Part shown: positions 8,722 to 17,692 of the stretch, piece by piece | Numbering within the stretch: the stretch's first letter is position 1 | Layout of the letters: each line of letters opens with the position of its first letter | Made by a program: the position numbers and the translations under genes | The notes under the pieces: model-generated | Database searches by the model: none | Told to the model about the DNA's origin: nothing | The model's input: the letters and a program-made list of their open reading frames with translations, nothing else | Source: Derxia gummosa DSM 723 | Lineage (GTDB): Bacteria; Pseudomonadota; Gammaproteobacteria; Burkholderiales; Burkholderiaceae_E | Reading direction: 5' to 3' | Assembly: GCF_000482785.1 (NCBI RefSeq) | Contig: NZ_AXWS01000013.1 | Coordinates: 600,440-664,439 of the forward strand | DNA: 64,000 bases

Positions 8722-9831
8722 TCAGCGCCCGCCCGCCGGCCCGCCCCGCCCGAACACCACCGCCCCATCCCTGCCCGCGACCAGCGTCGTGAGCGCCATC
8801 CGGTCGTCGCGCTGGGCATGCGTGAAGCTCGCGCCGCCGTCGTTGCTGTCGAGCGTGATGCCGTCGAGCGCGGTGGCCTGCAAGCGCTTGCCGTCGGCGA
8901 CGAGGTCGGTGATCGAACTGCGCACGCCGGTCTCGACCGCCTGCCAGCTGCGGCCGCCGTCGGTGCTGCGGCGCAGGTTGCCGCGCAGGCCGGCGACGAC
9001 GAGCGTGCCGTCGTCCAGCGCGGCGCCGGCCCAGAGGCTGCCGCGATAGCCGGTGTCGAGATAGCGCCAGCTCGCGCCCGCGTCGGCCGAGGTCAGCACG
9101 GTGCCGCGCTCGGCGGCGATGTGCAGGCCGCCCTTCGCGTCGGCGAACAGCCGGTAGAGATTGCGGTCGGCGCGCTTCGCGCCTTCGGGGACGGGCAGGT
9201 TCACGGTCCGCCAGGTCTTCCCGCCGTCGGTCGTGCGCAGCAGCAGCGACCACAGGCCGCAGGCCCAGCCGGTGTTCGCGTCGGTGAACAGCACCGAGAA
9301 CAGCGGTTGATCGACCGTCGTGTCGCGGCGCTGGAGCGTCCAGGTCTCGCCGCCGTCGGCGGTGGCGACGATCACGCCGTCATGGCCGACGGCCCAGCCG
9401 TGACGGCCGTCGGCGAAGCTCACGGCCGTGAGCGTCGCGCGCACCGGCACCGCGCGCGCCTGACGGAAGCTCGCGCCCTCGTCGTCCGACAGCAGCACCA
9501 CGCCGCGTTCGCCCACGGCCACGATGCGCGCGCCGGCACGGGCGCTGCCGAGCAGCATCGAACGCAGCGCGTCGGGGCCGCGGCGGGCGGGCAGGTCGGC
9601 GCCGGCGCCGGTGTTGGCCGGCTCGGCGGTGGCGCCGTCGGTGCCGGGCATCGCGCTCGCGGCCGAGACCGGCGCGGCGACGGACGGCGCCGCCAGCGGG
9701 CCGCCGAGCCAGATCAGCGCGGCGAGCAGCGCCGGCAGCAGGCGGGCGGGCTGCGTGGCCGCCACGCGCCCGGCGCCGTCATCGCGCGCGGGCGCGCCGA
9801 TCGGGCGTGTGGCACTCGTGTCTTGCTTCAT
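8722..9831 (-). CDS. YCF48/BNR-repeat periplasmic protein
   Basis: About 369 residues. After a signal-anchor-like hydrophobic stretch there are six Asp-box (BNR) motifs of the form S-x-D-x-G-x-[ST]-[FW], for example SDDEGASF, TADGGETW, TTDGGKTW, SADAGASW, STDGGRSW and SNDGGASF, indicating a beta-propeller like that of the photosystem II assembly factor YCF48. The ATG at 9831 is preferred over 9837 because GGAG lies six bases before it. It is the last gene of the long operon starting at aauB and sits 12 bp after the RND gene. Proteins of this type commonly accompany DUF1302, DUF1329 and MMPL genes in catabolic clusters; the exact role is unknown. Confidence 0.8.
   Translation of the reverse strand: MKQDTSATRPIGAPARDDGAGRVAATQPARLLPALLAALIWLGGPLAAPSVAAPVSAASAMPGTDGATAEPANTGAGADLPARRGPDALRSMLLGSARAGARIVAVGERGVVLLSDDEGASFRQARAVPVRATLTAVSFADGRHGWAVGHDGVIVATADGGETWTLQRRDTTVDQPLFSVLFTDANTGWACGLWSLLLRTTDGGKTWRTVNLPVPEGAKRADRNLYRLFADAKGGLHIAAERGTVLTSADAGASWRYLDTGYRGSLWAGAALDDGTLVVAGLRGNLRRSTDGGRSWQAVETGVRSSITDLVADGKRLQATALDGITLDSNDGGASFTHAQRDDRMALTTLVAGRDGAVVFGRGGPAGGR
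8880..8891. repeat. Iterated palindrome GCAAGCGCTTGC, copy 2
   Basis: Exact copy inside the YCF48-like gene, read on the coding strand as GGC AAG CGC TTG CAG (phase 2, residues GKRLQ). Confidence 0.8.
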
Positions 9832-9843
9832 GTCCATCTCCGT

Positions 9844-12207
9844 TCAGTGCGCCATCAGGCTGCTGGCGCGCACCGGCCTGCGGCGCGGGAACAGCCGCTC
9901 CAGCCACACCGCGAGCGCGGGCAGCGCGGTCATCGCCATCACGAGGTTCACGACGAACATGAACGCGAGCAGCTTGCCCATGTCGGCCTGGAACTTGAGC
10001 GACGAGAAGCTCCACGTGGCCACGCCGATCGCGAGCGTGATCGCGGTGAAGATCGTCGCCATGCCGACCTCGCGGATCGCATGCTCGAGCGCGCCCGCGA
10101 TGTCCTCGCCGGCCGCGAGATGCATCTGGAGCCGGTTGTAGATGTAGAACGCGTAGTCCACGCCGATGCCGACCGCCAGCACCATCACCGGCAGCGTCGC
10201 CACCGTCAGCCCGATGTCGAGCGACTTCATGAACCAGTAGCCGATGAAGGTGCCGACCGTCAGCGGCAGGCAGCAGGCGAGCACCGCGCGCAGGTCGCGG
10301 TAGGCCGCGAGCACCAGCACGACGATCGCGCCGTACACCCACAGCATCATCGGCAGCTCCGACTTCTCGACCTCGTCGTTGATCGCGGCGAGCACGCCCG
10401 CGTTGCCGGCCGCGAGCCTCACGGTCACGCCGTCGAGCCGGTCGTCGGCGCGGAAGGCTTCGGTCGCGGCGATCACGCGCCGGATCGTCGTCGCCTTGTG
10501 GTCGGTGAGGAACAGGTGGGCCGCGCTCATCGAGCAGTCCTTGCGCGTGTAGCCGCGGATGCGCGCGATCTCGGTGCTGAGCGCCGCGTGGTTGCCGGGG
10601 TCGGACGGCACGACGTTCATCTTCGGGTTGCCTTCGTTGTAGCCCTCGTTGTAGTCGCGTAGCAGGCCCGAGTACGAGGCCACCGACAGCACGCCGGGCA
10701 GGTGCTCCATGCGTGCGACGAAGCGGTCCTGGTAGGCGCCGATCGCGCTGTTCTCGCAGGACTCGGGCGGCGCCTCGAACACGACCGTGAGCCAGTCGAG
10801 GCCGGTGTCGTAGGCCGAGGCGATCGCCAGCGCGTCGCGGTTGAAGCGCGCGTCGGCGCGCAGCTCGGGCGCGCCCGGCTCCAGGCTGCCGATCACGCGG
10901 TCGCGGCTCTGCCACACGGCCACGCCGAACACCACGGCCGTGATCGCCAGCACCACCGCCGCCGGACGTGGCCGGCCGAGATGTGACAGCGCTTGCAGCC
11001 ATTGCGCGCGCTGCTCGCGCTTGAGCATGGCCTTGTCGGCGTAGTCGCGCGTGAAGTGCATGAGCGAGGCCGCGAGCGGCAGCATCACGAGGTTGGTCAC
11101 GATCTTGAAGCCGACGCCGAGCGAGGCAGTGATGGCCAGCTCGCGCACCATCGGGATCGGGATCATCAGCAGCGTGATGAAGGAGACGAGGGCCGTCACG
11201 AGCGCGAGCGTGCCCGGGATGAGCAGGCCGCTGAAGCTCGCGCGCGCCGCCGCGTCTGTGGTCTTGCCGGCCGCGATCTCGCGCACGATGAAGTTGATCT
11301 GCTGCACGCCGTGGCTCACGCCGATCGCGAACACCAGGAAGGGCACGAGCACGCCGAGCGGATCGAGCCCGTAGCCGATCAGCCGCAGCGCGCCGAACTG
11401 CCACACCAGCGACGCGAGCGAGCAGGCTATCGGCAGCAGCGTGAAGCGCAGCGAATGGCAGTACCAGTACACGGCGCCGGCCGTCAGCAGCAGCGCCACG
11501 CCGCAGAACAGCAGCACCGACTTCGCGCCGTCGGCGATGTCGCCGATCTGCTTGGCGAAGCCGATGATCTGCACCTCGTAGTCGGCGTCCTCGAACTTCG
11601 CGCGGATCTCGTTTTCGAGGATGTGGTTGTAGGCGATGTAGTCGAGCTTGTTGCCGGCGGCGTCGTACTCGTTGAGCTCGGCGGTGATCATCGCGCTGGT
11701 CTGGTCGCGGGCGACCAGCTTGCCGACGTAGCCGCCGGCGGCGGTCGAGCGCTGGATGTCGGCGATCGTGGCCTCGTCGAGCTGCTCGGGCGTGACCGTG
11801 CCCGGAATCACCGGCTCGGCGCGGAAGCCTTCCTCGGTGATCTCGTTGACGAAGCTGTTGGGCGTCCACAGCGACTGCACGCCCAGCCGCTCGACGTTGG
11901 GCAGGAAGGTGACGGCCTGGGTCACGTCGTAGAGGCGGCGCAGCGCGGCCGGCGTCCAGATGCTGCCGTGACGGGCCTTGACGACGATGTTGATGCGGTT
12001 GGCGCCGAGCACGTCGTCGCGGTAGGTGTGGAAGGTCTCGATGTATTCGTGACCGAGCGGCATCTGCTTCTCGAAGCCGGCATCCATGCGCAGTTGCAGC
12101 GCGAAGCAGCCCATGACGGCCGTGAGCAGCGCGAGCACGGCCAGGATCGGGCGCCGCCAGCCGAAGGCGGCGGTCTCGACCCGGGCGAGGAGGGAAGGTG
12201 TGGACAT
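9844..12207 (-). CDS. RND/MMPL-family inner membrane protein
   Basis: About 787 residues, with the layout of MMPL/sterol-sensing RND proteins: one N-terminal helix (PILAVLALLTAVMGCFAL), a periplasmic domain, helices 2-6, a second such unit and a C-terminal helix group followed by LFPRRRPVR. The start at 12207 (MSTPSLLARVE) is used; an upstream in-frame start would add 17 unusual residues and overlap the DUF1302 gene. It likely moves or inserts a hydrophobic molecule using the proton gradient. It is embedded between DUF1302 and YCF48-like genes, a grouping seen near genes for aromatic or steroid breakdown. A two-mismatch copy of the palindrome lies at 10985-10996. Confidence 0.85.
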   Translation of the reverse strand: MSTPSLLARVETAAFGWRRPILAVLALLTAVMGCFALQLRMDAGFEKQMPLGHEYIETFHTYRDDVLGANRINIVVKARHGSIWTPAALRRLYDVTQAVTFLPNVERLGVQSLWTPNSFVNEITEEGFRAEPVIPGTVTPEQLDEATIADIQRSTAAGGYVGKLVARDQTSAMITAELNEYDAAGNKLDYIAYNHILENEIRAKFEDADYEVQIIGFAKQIGDIADGAKSVLLFCGVALLLTAGAVYWYCHSLRFTLLPIACSLASLVWQFGALRLIGYGLDPLGVLVPFLVFAIGVSHGVQQINFIVREIAAGKTTDAAARASFSGLLIPGTLALVTALVSFITLLMIPIPMVRELAITASLGVGFKIVTNLVMLPLAASLMHFTRDYADKAMLKREQRAQWLQALSHLGRPRPAAVVLAITAVVFGVAVWQSRDRVIGSLEPGAPELRADARFNRDALAIASAYDTGLDWLTVVFEAPPESCENSAIGAYQDRFVARMEHLPGVLSVASYSGLLRDYNEGYNEGNPKMNVVPSDPGNHAALSTEIARIRGYTRKDCSMSAAHLFLTDHKATTIRRVIAATEAFRADDRLDGVTVRLAAGNAGVLAAINDEVEKSELPMMLWVYGAIVVLVLAAYRDLRAVLACCLPLTVGTFIGYWFMKSLDIGLTVATLPVMVLAVGIGVDYAFYIYNRLQMHLAAGEDIAGALEHAIREVGMATIFTAITLAIGVATWSFSSLKFQADMGKLLAFMFVVNLVMAMTALPALAVWLERLFPRRRPVRASSLMAH

Positions 12208-12211
12208 GGCG

Positions 12212-13954
12212 TCAGAAGTTGCGCGACACGAAGGCGCCGATGAAGTCGCGGTCGGCATAGGGCTGGTCGGTCGAGTACCTGCCGCCCCAGTAGGCGGTGT
12301 AGTTGATGCCGGCCTGCCAGATCGCGGGGTTCTGGTTGAACAGCAGATAGACGTTGGCCGACTGCGCGCCCTCCATCCACGTGGCCATGAAGGTCGGCGT
12401 GCGGCCCTTGACGGCGCGCGAGTAGGTCACGCCCGGCGTGAGCTGCCAGCCCGGGATCACCGTGCCGTCCCAGGTCAGGTTGACGTCCGCGACGAAGCCC
12501 CACGAGGTCCTGGTGCCGACGCCGAAGGTCGTGGCGCCGCCGTCGGCGGAGTAGCCCCACAGTCCGGCCGCCGGCAGCTGGGTGACGGTCACGCCGTCGG
12601 GCGCGCTGCGCGTGTAGCTCGACTTGAGCCCCGGCACGCTGATGCCGACCGCCTCGAGCGACACCGCGCCCGTGCTCGCGCCCACCGCGTCGAGCAGCCA
12701 GCCGTGGTCGGCCGGGTTCAACGCGAGCAGGCCCGTCACGTGGAGCTGGTAGCGCTTCTGGTCGATCCACTGCTGGCAGTTGCCGGTGGCGGCGAGGGTC
12801 ACGCCGGCCGCGCCCGGCTCGTAGCAGCTGCCGAGCGCGATCGCGTCCTTGGGCCGGTACGACAGTTCGGTGCCGACGGCCCAGTTGCCCACGGGAAGGT
12901 TGGCGCTGACGCCGTAGAGCTTGCGGTCCTCGAGGAAGGTCCACTGCGCCTGGCTCTGGCCGTTGACGAAGGCGAGGTTGGGCGTCTTGTCGTGATAGTT
13001 GAGCGCGTAGATGCCGAGGTTGAGCTGGGTCGATTCGGGCTGCCAGCGCAGCGAGGCGCCGTACTGGCCGTTGTTGCGCGCGCGGCGGTCGGCGGCATAG
13101 CCCACGGCCGCGCCGGGCTCGGCGCCGATCGCGGCGGCGGTCTGCGGGTCGAGGCCGAGGTAGATCGGCACGCGGCCCTTGTTGTAGTTGTCGGCGAAGG
13201 ACCAGTAGCTGCCCACGGGCGCGAAGCGGCTGCGGTTCCAGCCGAATTGCCAGTAGGCCTCGGCGTTCAGGCCGTTGCCGAGGCTCGTGGCCACGCTGGC
13301 CATCGGCGCGGGCAGCGTCACTTCCTTGAGCTGCACGCCGGGCGTGGACAGGCGCTGGAAGTCCATCGCGTTGGTGGCGTTGATGCCGCCCGGCACGAAC
13401 AGGCTCTCGCCCCAGCTCACGACCTGGTTGCCGACGCGCACGCGCTGGCGCTCGTCGGCGAGGTTGAAGGTCTGCGATACCCACAGGTCGAGCAGGCGCG
13501 CGTCGTTCACGACCGAGCGCCGCGTCTCCTTCGACAGCGCCGTGCGCTCGGTGCCGTCGGCCGTGAAGTCGTGCAGCCAGGTGCCGCGCGCCATCACCGT
13601 GGTGCCGGTGGCGAACTTCAGCAGCAGCTCGTGGTTGCCCTTGAGGTAGGTGGTGAAGAAGTCGCCCTTGCGGTAGTTGAGGTTGCCGTCGTCGCCGTTG
13701 CTCCAGACGAAGGGGGCGGCGCCACCGCAGAACGACAGGTCGCCGACGCGGTCGCAGGACGGATCGGCCAGCCGCATGCCGGTGCCGAGCGTGAGGGTCG
13801 AGTCGAAGCTGCCCTTCCAGCCGTCGCCGTCGAAGGTGAAGGCCTGGGCGGGCGGGGCGAAGGCGGCGGCGAGCGCGAGGGCGGCGGCCGCGAGGCGCGG
13901 CGTGGTGACGAGGCCTGCAAGCGCTTGCGGCGCCGCGACGAGATTCCGGGTCAT
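12212..13954 (-). CDS. DUF1302-family outer membrane protein
   Basis: About 580 residues. A signal peptide (AAAALALAAAFAPPAQA) is followed by a predicted beta-barrel with many alternating aromatic strands, ending in the terminal Phe of FVSRNF, the usual outer membrane assembly signal. Segments such as GNQVVSWGESLFVPGGINA and the QRLSTPGVQLKEVTLPAPM region fit the DUF1302 family. The ATG at 13954 is favoured because the sequence GGAG lies seven bases upstream; the ATG at 13960 is too close to it. It lies 29 bp after DUF1329 and 4 bp before the RND gene. It may form an outer membrane channel or acceptor for the RND protein (inference). A palindrome copy is at 13917. Confidence 0.85.
   Translation of the reverse strand: MTRNLVAAPQALAGLVTTPRLAAAALALAAAFAPPAQAFTFDGDGWKGSFDSTLTLGTGMRLADPSCDRVGDLSFCGGAAPFVWSNGDDGNLNYRKGDFFTTYLKGNHELLLKFATGTTVMARGTWLHDFTADGTERTALSKETRRSVVNDARLLDLWVSQTFNLADERQRVRVGNQVVSWGESLFVPGGINATNAMDFQRLSTPGVQLKEVTLPAPMASVATSLGNGLNAEAYWQFGWNRSRFAPVGSYWSFADNYNKGRVPIYLGLDPQTAAAIGAEPGAAVGYAADRRARNNGQYGASLRWQPESTQLNLGIYALNYHDKTPNLAFVNGQSQAQWTFLEDRKLYGVSANLPVGNWAVGTELSYRPKDAIALGSCYEPGAAGVTLAATGNCQQWIDQKRYQLHVTGLLALNPADHGWLLDAVGASTGAVSLEAVGISVPGLKSSYTRSAPDGVTVTQLPAAGLWGYSADGGATTFGVGTRTSWGFVADVNLTWDGTVIPGWQLTPGVTYSRAVKGRTPTFMATWMEGAQSANVYLLFNQNPAIWQAGINYTAYWGGRYSTDQPYADRDFIGAFVSRNF
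13917..13928. repeat. Iterated palindrome GCAAGCGCTTGC, copy 3
   Basis: Exact copy in the signal-peptide region of the DUF1302 gene, read as CCG CAA GCG CTT GCA (phase 3, residues PQALA). Confidence 0.8.
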
Positions 13955-13983
13955 GGTCATGCTCCTGGAGGTCGTGACGAGGC

Positions 13984-15369
13984 TCAGCGGTCGCTGATCG
14001 CGCGCAGGTTGTCGGAGGTGTAGAAGCCGGGCTTGTAGCGCTCGCCCCTGGGTTCGGTCACCCATTGCATGTCGCTGCCGGTGCCGGCGGCGTGCATGTC
14101 GAACACGTAGCGGCCTTCGGCCAGGTTGTATTGCGCGAACGCCGACACGTCGCAGGAGCCGGTCTCGTACACGGGCAGCAGGAAGCCCTCGCGTACCTTC
14201 CAGAGCTTGCCCTGGGCGTCGTAGTCGTCGGCCAGCACCATGTTCCAGCTGTCCTCGTCGAGGTAGAAGGTGCGCTTCGGCGCGAGGTGGCGCGTGCCGC
14301 CCTTGACCGTCGCTTCCACTACCCAGACGCGGTGCAGCTCGTAGCGGCGATGGTCGTTGGCGATGTGGTCGGGGCCGGCCACGTCCTCGAACTTCGCGCC
14401 GAAGTCGTTGGCGCCGAAGCTGTCGTAGGGCACGTACAGCTCCTTCTTGCCCGCGAGCTTCCAGTCGAAGCGGTCGAGCGCGCCGTTGAACACCATCGGC
14501 TCGTCGAGCGTGTACTGGTTCTCCATGCCGAGCTGGGGCGAGTCGTAGGCATAGCTCGGCATGCGGCGCACGCGGCGCTGGCCGGGGAAGTAGTAGAAGG
14601 TCTCGTTCGCGGGCTGGTCGAGCCAGGTGGTGATGGCGAGCGCCTGGCCGGCGAGCGCGGCCGGCGTGGTGTAGGCGAAGTAGGTGTAGTACTCGACGCT
14701 GCCGAGCTTCGCGAGCGTGTTGCTGCCCTTCACGCCCCAGGGCATGTAGTTGGTCTGCTCCGACCCGGCCTTGATCCATTCGCTGCCGCCCTTGCGCGGC
14801 GACACGGCGGTGATGTTGGCTTTGTATTCCACCGCCACGCCGCGATAGCGCAGCTTGGCGTTGAGCATCGCCTCGACGCCGTTCTGCGGGATCGGGAACG
14901 GAAAGCCGGGCACGACCGCGTCCTTGAGGCTCCAGCCGTCGGGGCCGAGCTTCGCGGCGCCCGCCGCGTTCTTCGCGGTGTTGGCCTCGACGAAGTCGGG
15001 CACGCCGCAGGTCCGGTGCGACGGGTACACGTCCATCCTGTAGTTGGCGAGCTGCTTCACCAGCGCGACCTGGCCCGGCGAGAGCCTGTCGGCGTACTTG
15101 TCGACGTTGCCCGCGTCGATCGTGAACAGCGGCTTCTCGGCCTTGTGCCGGAAGAAGTCCGCGCGCTTCTTGCCGTAGCTCCAGCCGGCCGACGGGCCTT
15201 CCCAGCCGGCGAAGGCGGGAATGCTGCCGTCCTTGTTGCCGGCCTTCTCGGCGCCGGTGGCGGTGAGGTCCTTGCCGAGGCGGTCGGCATCGGCGGCGCC
15301 GGCGGGGGCGGCGAGCGCGGTGAGGGCCGCGGTGACGGCTGCGGCGACGAGCTTGCGGGCTGGCTTCAT
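13984..15369 (-). CDS. DUF1329-family exported protein
   Basis: About 461 residues. The start at 15369 (MKPARKLVAAAVTAALTALAAPAGAA) gives a clean signal peptide; an upstream start would add 14 residues. The mature protein matches the DUF1329 pattern: early ADRLGKDLTATGAEKAGNKD and IPAFAGWE, then FYYFPGQRRVRRMPSYAYD and a long Trp/Tyr-rich sheet region. The fold resembles lipoprotein carriers of the LolA/LolB type, so a periplasmic shuttle for a hydrophobic molecule is possible. It follows the aau cytochrome c by about 130 bp and is paired with DUF1302, as is usual for this family. Biochemical function is not established. Confidence 0.85.
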   Translation of the reverse strand: MKPARKLVAAAVTAALTALAAPAGAADADRLGKDLTATGAEKAGNKDGSIPAFAGWEGPSAGWSYGKKRADFFRHKAEKPLFTIDAGNVDKYADRLSPGQVALVKQLANYRMDVYPSHRTCGVPDFVEANTAKNAAGAAKLGPDGWSLKDAVVPGFPFPIPQNGVEAMLNAKLRYRGVAVEYKANITAVSPRKGGSEWIKAGSEQTNYMPWGVKGSNTLAKLGSVEYYTYFAYTTPAALAGQALAITTWLDQPANETFYYFPGQRRVRRMPSYAYDSPQLGMENQYTLDEPMVFNGALDRFDWKLAGKKELYVPYDSFGANDFGAKFEDVAGPDHIANDHRRYELHRVWVVEATVKGGTRHLAPKRTFYLDEDSWNMVLADDYDAQGKLWKVREGFLLPVYETGSCDVSAFAQYNLAEGRYVFDMHAAGTGSDMQWVTEPRGERYKPGFYTSDNLRAISDR

Positions 15370-15498
15370 GAAGCGCCTCTGTGATGGTTGTGTTGATGCG
15401 ATGGACGGCACGACGCGCGCCGCGCCGTGGAGGACGGACTGCTTGCCGAGGAATGACGGTTGGCGGCGGCTCGGCGGCGGGCCTCGCGGGGCGGGCGG

Positions 15499-15951
15499 CT
15501 AGCGCACGGCCAGCCCGATCGCGTTGAGCCGCGCGATCACGCGCGCGCGCTCGGCCGGGATGTCGGCCGGCACGCTCGCGCGCAGCGCCGCGACCTCGGC
15601 CTCGGTGTAGGGCGGGCTGGCGGCCGGCGCCTCGGCGCGGCTGAAGGTCGGGACCATCCAGGTGAGCACGTCGGCGATCTCGCGGTTGCTGAGCGCCGAG
15701 TTGGCGACGCCGGGCACCTGGGCGAGATAGGCGCGGCCGTCGGGCGTGCGCAGGTAGTGGCCGATCTGGCCGCGCATGTCCGGAATGCCGCGGTCGGGCT
15801 TGCCGGCGCCGTCGGCCAGATGGCAGCCGGCGCAATGCAGCAGGTAGTTGACGCGCGGGCTGTTGCCGTGCCCGGCCGCCGGGTCGGCCAGGGCGGGCGC
15901 CGCGCCGGTGGCGGCTGCAAGCGCTGTCACGAAGGCGGCGAGGGCGCGCAC
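15499..15951 (-). CDS. Monohaem cytochrome c of the aau operon
   Basis: About 150 residues. The GTG at 15951 begins 2 bp after the aauA stop and directly opens a signal peptide (VRALAAFVTALAAATGAAPALA). The haem motif CAGCH is at residues 40-44; candidate distal ligands are Met59 and Met99. In Alcaligenes faecalis the published aau cluster also has a small periplasmic monohaem cytochrome gene after aauBEDA, so position and type agree. It probably accepts electrons from the quinone cofactor of the dehydrogenase, directly or through another carrier. A two-mismatch copy of the palindrome is at 15917-15928. Confidence 0.85.
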   Translation of the reverse strand: MRALAAFVTALAAATGAAPALADPAAGHGNSPRVNYLLHCAGCHLADGAGKPDRGIPDMRGQIGHYLRTPDGRAYLAQVPGVANSALSNREIADVLTWMVPTFSRAEAPAASPPYTEAEVAALRASVPADIPAERARVIARLNAIGLAVR

Positions 15952-15953
15952 GG

Positions 15954-16481
15954 TCAGGCGCCGTCCGCGATGCCGACGGCCGCGACCACCGTGCAGTGGT
16001 ACATCGAATTGCCGTGGGCCATGCACCAGTTGACGTCGTTGTGCGAGCCGAGCCGGTAGCCCGGGCGGTCGCCGACGTTGTTGTTGCAGGCGCACTTGCC
16101 GCAGGCGGTCACGCCGCAGCAGTCGTTGTAGCTGATGAGGTAGTCCTTGCCGTCGTTGGGATTGCGGCAGGTGCCGATCCAGGCCACGGCCGAGGGTTCG
16201 GTGCCCGGCGGGCAGGTGTTGATGCCGCCGCCGCAGCAGGTGCACAGAAAGCCGTCGATGGCGCAGTAGCGCCAGTAGTCGCAGCTCGTGTCGTCGTTGT
16301 GCGCGGCCTTCTTCGCGGCCTCGCGTTCGGCGGCTTTGGCCGAGCGGTCGAAGGGCAGCACGGGCAGCACGAAGGCGCTGCCGACGAGGAGCTTCGCGAC
16401 GCCGGTGATGGCGCTGCGGCGCGAGCTGTTGTGGGCCACGCTGCGCGTGCCCCGGTCGAAGAGCTTGTCGAACCAGTTCAT
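15954..16481 (-). CDS. aauA: Amine dehydrogenase light chain (TTQ subunit)
   Basis: The 175-residue precursor of the catalytic subunit. The long leader contains a twin-arginine-like SRRSAI stretch (residues 20-25). The mature part has 14 cysteines that form the dense disulfide network of this family. Trp101 (AWIGTC) and Trp152 (VNWCM) correspond to the pair cross-linked into tryptophan tryptophylquinone. Asp76 (AIDGF) and Asp120 (YNDCC) correspond to the conserved acidic residues. The enzyme oxidises primary amines to aldehydes and ammonia in the periplasm. The gene order B-E-D-A with a monohaem cytochrome next, and the absence of mauF, mauG, mauM and mauN, fits aromatic amine dehydrogenase (aau) better than methylamine dehydrogenase (mau). 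Substrate range remains inferred. Confidence 0.9.
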   Translation of the reverse strand: MNWFDKLFDRGTRSVAHNSSRRSAITGVAKLLVGSAFVLPVLPFDRSAKAAEREAAKKAAHNDDTSCDYWRYCAIDGFLCTCCGGGINTCPPGTEPSAVAWIGTCRNPNDGKDYLISYNDCCGVTACGKCACNNNVGDRPGYRLGSHNDVNWCMAHGNSMYHCTVVAAVGIADGA

Positions 16482-16547
16482 GTGTTGGTGTCCTGCGGGA
16501 AGGGCGCGCGGCCGGCGCGGGCCGCGCGTGCTCGTGAAGGGCGGCGG

Positions 16548-17141
16548 TCAGGCGCGGGCGAGGTAGTCCTGCACCGAGCCGACGCCGAGCTCGCGCGCGG
16601 TGAACAGGCTTTCGAGCTGCTCGCGCGAGTTGACGAGGCCCTTGGCCTCGATGCGGCCGTCGGCGCCGATCAGCACCGCGTAGGGCAGCTTGCTCACGTG
16701 GAAGCCCATGCCCAGCGCGGTCGAGAGCACATACGGAAAGGACTGGAGCCCGGCACGCTGCACGAACTCGAGGTGCTCGGGCTGCTCGCCGTCGGAGGCG
16801 AGCACGACGCGCGTGCCGATCGCCTCGCGGCTCGCCACCGACTTGATGATCGGCAGCAGCTTCTTGCAGACCGGGCAGGTCGGCGAGAGGAAGAACAGCA
16901 GCGTCGCGCGGCCGGTGGCGGCCTCGTCGCCGATGACGAGATCGCGGCCGTCGAGCGTGCGCAATTCGTGGCGCGGCGCGGCGTCGCCCACCTTGGGGCC
17001 GGCGTCGAGCATGAGCGCGCCCATCGGCGCGATGCGCTCGTGGAGGATGCCGATCTGCCGCGCCAGCGCGAGGCAGACGACGACGACCGCGACCAGGGCG
17101 ATCCAGAGAATGAGGTTCGAGATGATCAGGGCGTCGGTCAT
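16548..17141 (-). CDS. aauD: AauD/MauD-type thiol-disulfide protein
   Basis: About 197 residues. An N-terminal membrane helix (ISNLILWIALVAVVVVCLALA) anchors a thioredoxin-like periplasmic domain with a C89-P-V-C92 active site in FFLSPTCPVCKK. In mau and aau clusters this protein is needed to form or protect the disulfides of the light chain. Its start overlaps the aauE stop (ATGA), and it lies 66 bp before aauA, so it belongs to the same transcript. Confidence 0.9.
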   Translation of the reverse strand: MTDALIISNLILWIALVAVVVVCLALARQIGILHERIAPMGALMLDAGPKVGDAAPRHELRTLDGRDLVIGDEAATGRATLLFFLSPTCPVCKKLLPIIKSVASREAIGTRVVLASDGEQPEHLEFVQRAGLQSFPYVLSTALGMGFHVSKLPYAVLIGADGRIEAKGLVNSREQLESLFTARELGVGSVQDYLARA

Positions 17142-17692
17142 GACGGTCTCCGCAGTGCCGCGAGGCGCGGCTGGTTGACGAGAAGCTGGTGGGCGGTGAG
17201 ATGGAGCGCGAGCAGCAGGCCGCCGCCGGCGACGACGGTGAGGCTGTCGATCCACACGGTGTCGCGCGCGGCGACCGGCAGCGCGGCGACGCCCGCGAGC
17301 GCGAGCAGCGCGAAGTTGCGCAGCGGCAGCGCCCAGGTGAGGCGGGCGCCGCGCCCGGCGTGCCGGCCCCAGCCGCAGCCGCAGTCGATCTCGACATGGC
17401 CGCGCAGCAGGTTGAGCACGAGCGCGCCGGTGTAGAGCGCGAGCAGCGCGACGGCGGCGAGCAGGCCGGCCGGGCGCGCGCCGTCGAGGCAGAGCGCGGC
17501 GCCGGCGGCGATTTCGGCGGCGGGCAGCGCGAGCGCGGCCGGCGCGACGAGCGCATCGGGCAGGAGCTGGTGCTCGGCCACCGTGCGCGCGAAGGCGTCG
17601 CGGTCGACAAGCTTGTGCACCGCGCCCGTGAGCAGCACGAGCGCGAGGCCGGTGGCCGCGCAGCCCGCGACGACGGGATCGAGGGCGGGCAT
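17138..17692 (-). CDS. aauE: AauE/MauE-type membrane protein
   Basis: About 184 residues with four or five membrane helices; a DCGCGWGR cysteine cluster lies in the loop after the third hydrophobic segment. This is the MauE family, which works with MauD in export and folding of the light chain. The ATG overlaps the aauB stop by one base (TGATG), and its own stop overlaps the aauD start. Confidence 0.87.
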   Translation of the reverse strand: MPALDPVVAGCAATGLALVLLTGAVHKLVDRDAFARTVAEHQLLPDALVAPAALALPAAEIAAGAALCLDGARPAGLLAAVALLALYTGALVLNLLRGHVEIDCGCGWGRHAGRGARLTWALPLRNFALLALAGVAALPVAARDTVWIDSLTVVAGGGLLLALHLTAHQLLVNQPRLAALRRPS